From assembly GCF_000003855.2 (NCBI RefSeq), contig NW_003101639.1:125139-151410 (forward strand): DNA of 26,272 nt. Reading direction: 5' to 3'. This document shows positions 21,324 through 26,272 of this stretch, piece after piece. Source of the stretch: Blastomyces gilchristii SLH14081 (lineage: Eukaryota; Ascomycota; Eurotiomycetes; Onygenales; Ajellomycetaceae). Position numbers and translations under genes: made by a program. Every line of letters begins with the position of its first letter. The stretch's first letter is position 1. Under the pieces are notes generated by a model, which searched no databases, was not told where the DNA came from, and worked only from the letters and a program-made list of their open reading frames with translations.

Positions 21324-22970
21324 GTGAGAATAATAAGTTTAAAAATATACTTAGTTGATGTGAAAAAAGATGCTTTCTTAAATACTATTTCTAAGATTGA
21401 AATTCTGAAGAGAAGAAAGAAAGAAGAAATAGAGAAATAATAAGTTCTTGAAATACAAAAACTTGAAAAAGTAAGTAAGATTTTTGAAAAGTAGTATCTG
21501 AGTGAGATGAATGAAGAAGTTCTGTTAATTCTTTATACTCAGACTAGACAACTATAGAAGATAATCAAGTTCAAACTTAAAATTTCAAATATAGTTTAAA
21601 AAATATTGAAAATTTCTAGTATAATCACTAACTCTTTATTTTACTCTTCTTGTTTTTCTACTTCTTCTTCTTCTTCTTCTTTAAATTATAAAAAAATATA
21701 TACTTAAGTAGCTGAATCTGCTGTCTCTAAATCTGCTATCTCAAAATCTACTCAAAATTCTGAGAAAACTGAGAAGAATACTACTCATGCTTCTATTAAT
21801 AGAAAAGTAGAGAAAAAAATATAAAAATAGAAAAATTTTCAAATCTTCAGAAATAGAAGACTTATTCTTAAAGTCTTAAATCAGAATATCTTATAGAAAA
21901 ATAAGCTAAATTCAAATCTTATTTTCAGAGTCAGAAATGAAAGTAATCAGCAGTTCTTTTCTCAGTTAATAACTAATATTAAAGTTTAACAATCAGTTAT
22001 AGCTTTAATTAAGTCATTTTTCTTTGAAAATTTCATTATTCTGACTATAATATCTGAATTTAGTGCAGAATTCCTTATTTAGAATAAGAATCTCTGAAAA
22101 TCAGTAGTAGAATCTTTGTTAAACATAATAATTCTATCTAAGAGAGATACAAAGTGAGATAAATTCATTCTTTATAATATTTCAGTTGAAATTTTTGACT
22201 GTGAAGAAGAAATACTACTTCTTAAAAATAAATTAGAAGAATATAATTCTATTCAACTGAGAAAAGAGTTTGTATAACTAAATTTAATTAAGTTTAGATA
22301 AAATAAAAGAAATGTCTCTATTCTAGTATATATAAAAACACTTGAATAATCAAAGATCTCTGAAGTAAGAGTAGTAGATTTGAAAATGAGAGTTCATGAA
22401 TATAAAGACTCAAGAATGTATCTCAAAGCTCAAACACAGTGTTTAAATTATCAAAGATACAGATACTTTATAATCTCTTATTTTAGAGACTTAAAATATG
22501 TATTCTGTGCTAGAGATTATAAAACTAGTAAGTATAAATATAAAATATGTTTAAAAAGAGATGAAATATATTAATACACTCTACTTAAATACTCTAATTA
22601 TAAAGAAAAATATATATCTAGTTTAAAAGAATGTATATTTACTTCAAGAACTCAAAAGAACTGAAGAAAAGATAAAGCTTAAAATTAATCTAGAACTGAA
22701 GAGAATAGTCAAGTCAGTAAATCTATAACTATAAGCTTAAAAAGAAGAAACTCTTAACTATTTAAATCTTCAAATTTTAATTCTTCAGCTAAATATAAAT
22801 AGAATTTGAATTCTTAAACTTCTGTTAAGATTAGAGAATTGAGAAATGACTCTGATAATAAACTAGATAGAATGTAAGTAGTTAAGATTCCTGTATTTTA
22901 AAATAATTATAATCTACTATCTGATAATAGTAATTAGATTCTACTCTATTTCTATTCTCTTTTAGTATGA
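21324..22970 (+). pseudogene. LINE copy 2 ORF1: Gag-like zinc-knuckle protein, decayed
   Basis: Counterpart of the ORF at 2146-3801. One frame runs from GTG at 21324 to the TGA at 22968-22970, with stops mainly at expected Gln or Trp codons. It keeps the charged segment (LKRRKKEEIEK, near 21405-21440), the serine run (near 21660-21685) and the knuckle region at 22380-22574. There only part of the Cys/His pattern survives (CLNYQRYRY, KYKICLKRD); more Cys codons are lost than in copy 1. It probably bound element RNA. The true start may lie upstream of a TGA read as a mutated codon. Confidence 0.8.
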
Positions 22971-24073
22971 ATATATAATAAAAATAACAAAAAAAGTTTA
23001 AAAACTCTTCAAAAATCACATTTATTTAAAACCATATGAATAGAAACTTAAATTATATTTATTCTTATCTTTAAATTATATTTGAATAAAAAGTTGATTT
23101 TATACTTCTTCAGAAACTGAATTTTAATACTGAGTAAAAATACATTATCTCTCATTCAAGCTACTACTACTTTCTATCTTAAAAGTCTGAGATAAAGTCA
23201 AGAGTAGTGATCTATGAAAGAAAGAGATTAAGATATTAATTTAATCTATGATTTAATATTATATCTGATTCTGATAGATGATAGATAATATTATAGATAA
23301 AGAGAATGAGTTTAATACTATACAGCTTATAAATATCTATAATAAAAAGTTATTAAAGAAAAATAACAATATCTGAATAATTGATAGAGAATTTCTGAAC
23401 ATTATTTTACTAAGAAACTCTATAATTGCAGGAGATTTTAATGCATATCATCTCTGATAAAATTCAGAATATAAGAGAGTAGTAAGAGCTGATAATCTGA
23501 TTAAATAAATCTTTGAGTATTTAATAGATTTAGTTAATAAGTCTGATCAATAAACATTCTTTGAAAAAGATATGAAATAGAAATCTATTATAGATCTAAT
23601 CTTCATATTAGAAAATCTAATGAAAAAAAGACTTGTAAACTGATTTATTGATTCAAATAAGACATCAGAATCAGATCATGAGATTATTCAATTTAATATT
23701 AAACTGAGTAAAAAATAAATGAGTGAAAATCCTCTTCTCTCTAATCAGTATAACTTTGAAAAAGCTGATTGAAAAGCAGTTAAAGAAAGTATGAAACTGT
23801 TAAAATCTGAAAAACAGAGTAATCTATATTGAAATCTCAGTCAAGATATCTTAAATAAAATACTTAAGAATAGAGTAAAGCTTATTATATCTATTATTCT
23901 AACAAATGTTAGAGATAATATTTCAAAGAAAAAGTCTTCTGAGTATTTCAAATCTTGATAAAATAAGAATATTATATCTAAAAGAAAACAATTAGCTACT
24001 ATTAGAAGATATTAAAAGAATGATATAATATCTAATAAAGAGTTCAAAACTGTCAGAAATGAATATGTTTCAG

Positions 24074-24087
24074 ATATTAAAAGAGTT
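24074..24087. repeat. 14-bp target site duplication of the SINE, left
   Basis: ATATTAAAAGAGTT directly before the (ATT)8 tract; repeated exactly at 24465-24478. LINE copy 1 has this site once (reverse complement at 1025-1038), which confirms the duplication. Confidence 0.95.
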
Positions 24088-24464
24088 ATTATTATTATTA
24101 TTATTATTATTCTTTCATTATACTCATATACAAGCGGAGCTTATAATGAGTCCTTGTGTGATATTAAATACAGGTCAAGTATTAATTATACAGAAGGAAA
24201 TACAGGTGTTGAGATTATATCAAGATAATAAGAATATAAGAAAATACAAAGAAGTGATAATTAGATATATGCAATAATAACTTCTCAGCCTAGAAATATA
24301 GAGTGATTCATTGAAGTGATTTGTACATCTCTGTATTTATTAGAAACCTGAGATGCTTGAGTTCCGGATTTAATGTATTCTCTGCAGATTTCAAACCCAC
24401 ATGTCTTGATTTCCCATGCCAAGGTGCTACCAGGTGGCTGCATTAATCATTCAGTCATCAGAGC
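24088..24464 (-). mobile_element. tRNA-derived SINE inserted in LINE copy 2
   Basis: This 377-bp insertion is absent from the matching place in LINE copy 1 and is flanked by a 14-bp target duplication. On the minus strand it opens with a tRNA-like head. An A-box-like TGGTAGCACCTTGG is at 24432-24419 and a B-box-like GGTTTGAAATC at 24397-24387, close to the tRNA consensus, with the usual C of TTCGA read as T. The element ends in an (AAT)8 tail (24111-24088). It would be transcribed by RNA polymerase III and moved by a LINE's proteins; which LINE is not known. It is less AT-shifted than its host LINE. An open frame on the plus strand (24059-24277) is chance. Confidence 0.82.
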
Positions 24465-24478
24465 ATATTAAAAGAGTT
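24465..24478. repeat. 14-bp target site duplication of the SINE, right
   Basis: Second copy of ATATTAAAAGAGTT; LINE ORF2 sequence continues from here with AAAACAGACTGCTG, as in copy 1. Confidence 0.95.
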
Positions 24479-24935
24479 AAAACAGACTGCTGAAACAAAT
24501 TTCTTAAAGAAGTATAAGAAAAAGAAGTTTTTAAAACTTTTAACTACACTAAAACAAGAAGTGTAATAATACTTTCAATCTTAGAATATAAGTTTCAGAA
24601 TGAATCACATACAGTAAATTCTTTTAAGAAAAAATATTAAGCTTTTATAAGAATTCTCTTTCAAAACTTATCAGATTCAGATTCAGAGAAAGAGAATATA
24701 TTACTTTATAACTATATTAATGAAAATGACTGAGAATAATCTAAACTTATACAGAATGAATTAGAGTTAGTTATCTTCTCAAGTTCAATTAAAACTGCTG
24801 CAGAGTCTGATTCAATCAATCACTTAATTATTTAAAATATATATTTCTATTTAAAGAATAAGTATTTTGAGCTCTTTTTCAATCTCTTAAAAAATAAGTA
24901 TTATTCTAAATACTGAAGAGAAGTCACTGAAGTAA

Positions 24936-25048
24936 TGTCAGATCACATAATCTAGCTTACTAATTCTTTCATCATATAACTTTTCACAAGCTAGCAATCT
25001 TTCAATCACAAAAGCTTGACACAGATCTCATTCTTAAATACAAAAATC
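24936..25048. other. Junction sequence between LINE copies 2 and 3, nothing identified
   Basis: 113 bp unlike either neighbour. It contains a 7-bp inverted pair CTAGCTT (24952-24958) and AAGCTAG (24988-24994). It may be extra 5' sequence of LINE copy 3, filler from its integration, or remnant of another element. Confidence 0.45.
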
Positions 25049-26272
25049 ACTTCATCACAAACTCACTCGATTTTTTGAATAAGAACCTGCCAATAGATTC
25101 ATCAAAAAGCCCTTGATCATACAAGCATTTTGACCACATCACTGATCGCATACCCCATGTGATGATGAAGTTATCCAGCCAAACATGAACCAGACATTAT
25201 TCAAAACTCCTGTGTGGAATTATCCCTCATTCTCCCCTATCACATCACAACCCCGGGCCAAATTGCCATACAAATTATAAGATGAAGAGACCTGGTCATA
25301 TGCACCAATCTTCTTGATTTTGGAAGATCTTTGATCTGTAATTATGAAGATATCTGAGAAGTGATCTCTGTGAAAACACTGTTCATCTTTGATGTTTCAA
25401 AACATCAATGCCAAGTTTTATTCTCATACTATCCTTCTCAATCTGGCCCATTCTCAGCAGAAAAATACAAAAAGATATCTCAGTGATAATATTAAGTATA
25501 TAATTAATGAATACTTCTGAAGTGCAATCTCTGCAGTCTGTCTTCAGTGTATCTAGACATCAACATCAAGTCTCACTCTTGTATCACCCCTCTCAATCTG
25601 ACTCATTCTCAGCAGAATAATATAAAAAGATATCTTGACAACAGTATTCAATATATAATCAGCAGATAACAAGTTAACAGAATAACTTAACAGTACATCA
25701 ACAACTATAAATTTAGTATATCTTAAGATCTGACTGAGTCTTTGATCTCTGTACAGTGAGATATATTAAATCTAGTTTTAATATCTCAATATTCAATAGA
25801 TTCTATAAGAGATTGAGAATAGCAATACTAGATTTCTATTGAATTTAAGAATTAACTCTGTATTAATATAATCATTGACAAAGCCTTCTATTTTAAGATA
25901 TAAATAACCAGTTTCTCTACATCTCACTGATAATATTTATATTATTATATAGAAACAGACTTATATTCTCTATAATATTAAGACTCTGAAGAGAGAAAGT
26001 CTTGATAGAGAGTATATAGTAGTATATATCTTAGCAGTTTCTATCTCATTCTTCTACAGTAGTTAATGCAAAAAAAGAAAGATCTTAGAAATAGTTTTTT
26101 ATTTCTCTTAAAAAAGTAAGATATTTTTCTCTGAATTTTATATAATATTCTTACAAAGAATTAAAAATAGAGTTATTTTCTATCATAATTTCATATTCTT
26201 TTAAATAAGAATTACTTTTTCAGTGACTGAAGAGCTTTTATTAATACTTAATTCTTTTTTACACTCTTTATT
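25049..26272 (+). mobile_element. Tad-like LINE copy 3, 5' UTR only, runs off the right edge
   Basis: It aligns with the whole reverse complement of about 4262-5310 and, at its start, with 13973-14762. The last bases (TTTTTTACACTCTTTATT) match the LINE sequence that resumes at 20848, so ORF1 should follow beyond the window. It is an intact empty site for the gypsy copy 2 insertion. CpG loss against copy 1 is strong. No coding frame is present in these 1.2 kb. Confidence 0.85.
25351..25675 (+). repeat. Two ~163-bp tandem monomers in the LINE copy 3 5' UTR
   Basis: Monomers open near 25351 and 25513 and both carry AAGT(C/T)T..ACTCT, TCTCAATCTG and GCAGAA-AATA(C/T)AAAAAGATATCT. They match the pair at 14276-14602. 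Confidence 0.8.

Larger units (their letters stand above)
13973..24935 (+). mobile_element. Tad-like LINE copy 2, interrupted by other insertions
   Basis: The 5' UTR starts at 13973 and is recognisable to 14762, then breaks. It resumes at 20848 right after gypsy copy 2, and runs through ORF1 (21324-22970) and ORF2 (22967-24935), where similarity to copy 1 stops abruptly inside the reverse transcriptase. Inserted within this span are an unrelated block with an N gap (14763-15139), gypsy copy 2 and a SINE. About 405 bp of 5' UTR, present in copy 3 as 25848-26252, are missing or hidden between 14762 and 20848. Treating both halves as one element is an inference from order and strand. Confidence 0.75.
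22967..24935 (+). pseudogene. LINE copy 2 ORF2: endonuclease and N-terminal part of RT, decayed, truncated, SINE-interrupted
   Basis: The start ATG at 22967-22969 overlaps the ORF1 stop (ATGA). Endonuclease motifs are better kept than in copy 1: SIIAGDFNAYH has Gly-Asp-Phe-Asn at 23431-23442 and SDHE is at 23671-23682. A 1-base deletion near 23279 separates the start frame from these. A SINE sits at 24088-24464. The early RT region is present (KTAAESDSINHLI near 24795-24835), but similarity ends at about 24935, before the YRVISLL block and the catalytic box, because different sequence and then LINE copy 3 follow. Confidence 0.8.

Noticed and set aside
24059..24277. Plus-strand frame with a poly-leucine run
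   Set aside because: The leucines come from the (ATT)8 tail of the SINE and the frame crosses the insertion boundary.
24387..24432. A functional tRNA gene
   Set aside because: Box-like motifs are present, but the piece lies in an insertion with tail and target duplication, and no full cloverleaf could be drawn by eye.

Overview
The window reads as a gene-free, AT-rich transposon graveyard from a filamentous ascomycete (Pezizomycotina-like). The evidence is element content (a Tad-like LINE, a chromodomain Ty3/gypsy element, a Fot1/pogo transposase and a tRNA-derived SINE) plus dense C-to-T / G-to-A decay of the RIP type. I see no intact host gene. The short open frames are scraps of decayed transposon genes or antisense shadows.

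Layout. (1) 1-5310, minus strand: LINE copy 1, running off the left edge, with 5' UTR (3926-5310), ORF1 with zinc knuckles (2146-3801) and ORF2 endonuclease plus reverse transcriptase (1-2149). (2) 5544-6856, plus: C-terminal half of a Fot1/pogo DDE transposase, one frame with many mutational stops. (3) 7193-7322: a small GC-rich, CpG-rich island of unknown origin, followed by (ATT)7. (4) 7847-13554, minus: gypsy copy 1, complete, 5708 bp, two LTRs and a perfect 5-bp target duplication (TTTAT). (5) 13560-13972: unassigned AT-rich DNA. (6) 13973-24935, plus: LINE copy 2, interrupted by an unrelated block, a 218-base N gap, gypsy copy 2 (15140-20847) and a SINE (24088-24464, minus) with a 14-bp target duplication. 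(7) 25049-26272, plus: 5' UTR of LINE copy 3, leaving the window where ORF1 would follow.

The LINE and gypsy copies lie in mirror orientation, so the left and right arms form a very large imperfect inverted repeat. This lets the copies be compared directly. They show empty and filled sites for the SINE, LINE promoter repeats that vary in number, two LTR U3 variants, and the mutation spectrum itself. By eye over about 210 bp, 22 of 23 differences between LINE copies 1 and 3 are G/C-to-A/T transitions, almost all at CpG (12) or CpC/GpG (8), with CpA nearly untouched. That is not the classic Neurospora CpA preference.

Nothing here looks like an active system; the mobile proteins carry many stops and several lost catalytic residues. 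The items most worth following are the atypical mutation context, the SINE with its empty site, the uneven mutation load along single elements, the GC-rich island, and the suspicious join at 14763-15139.
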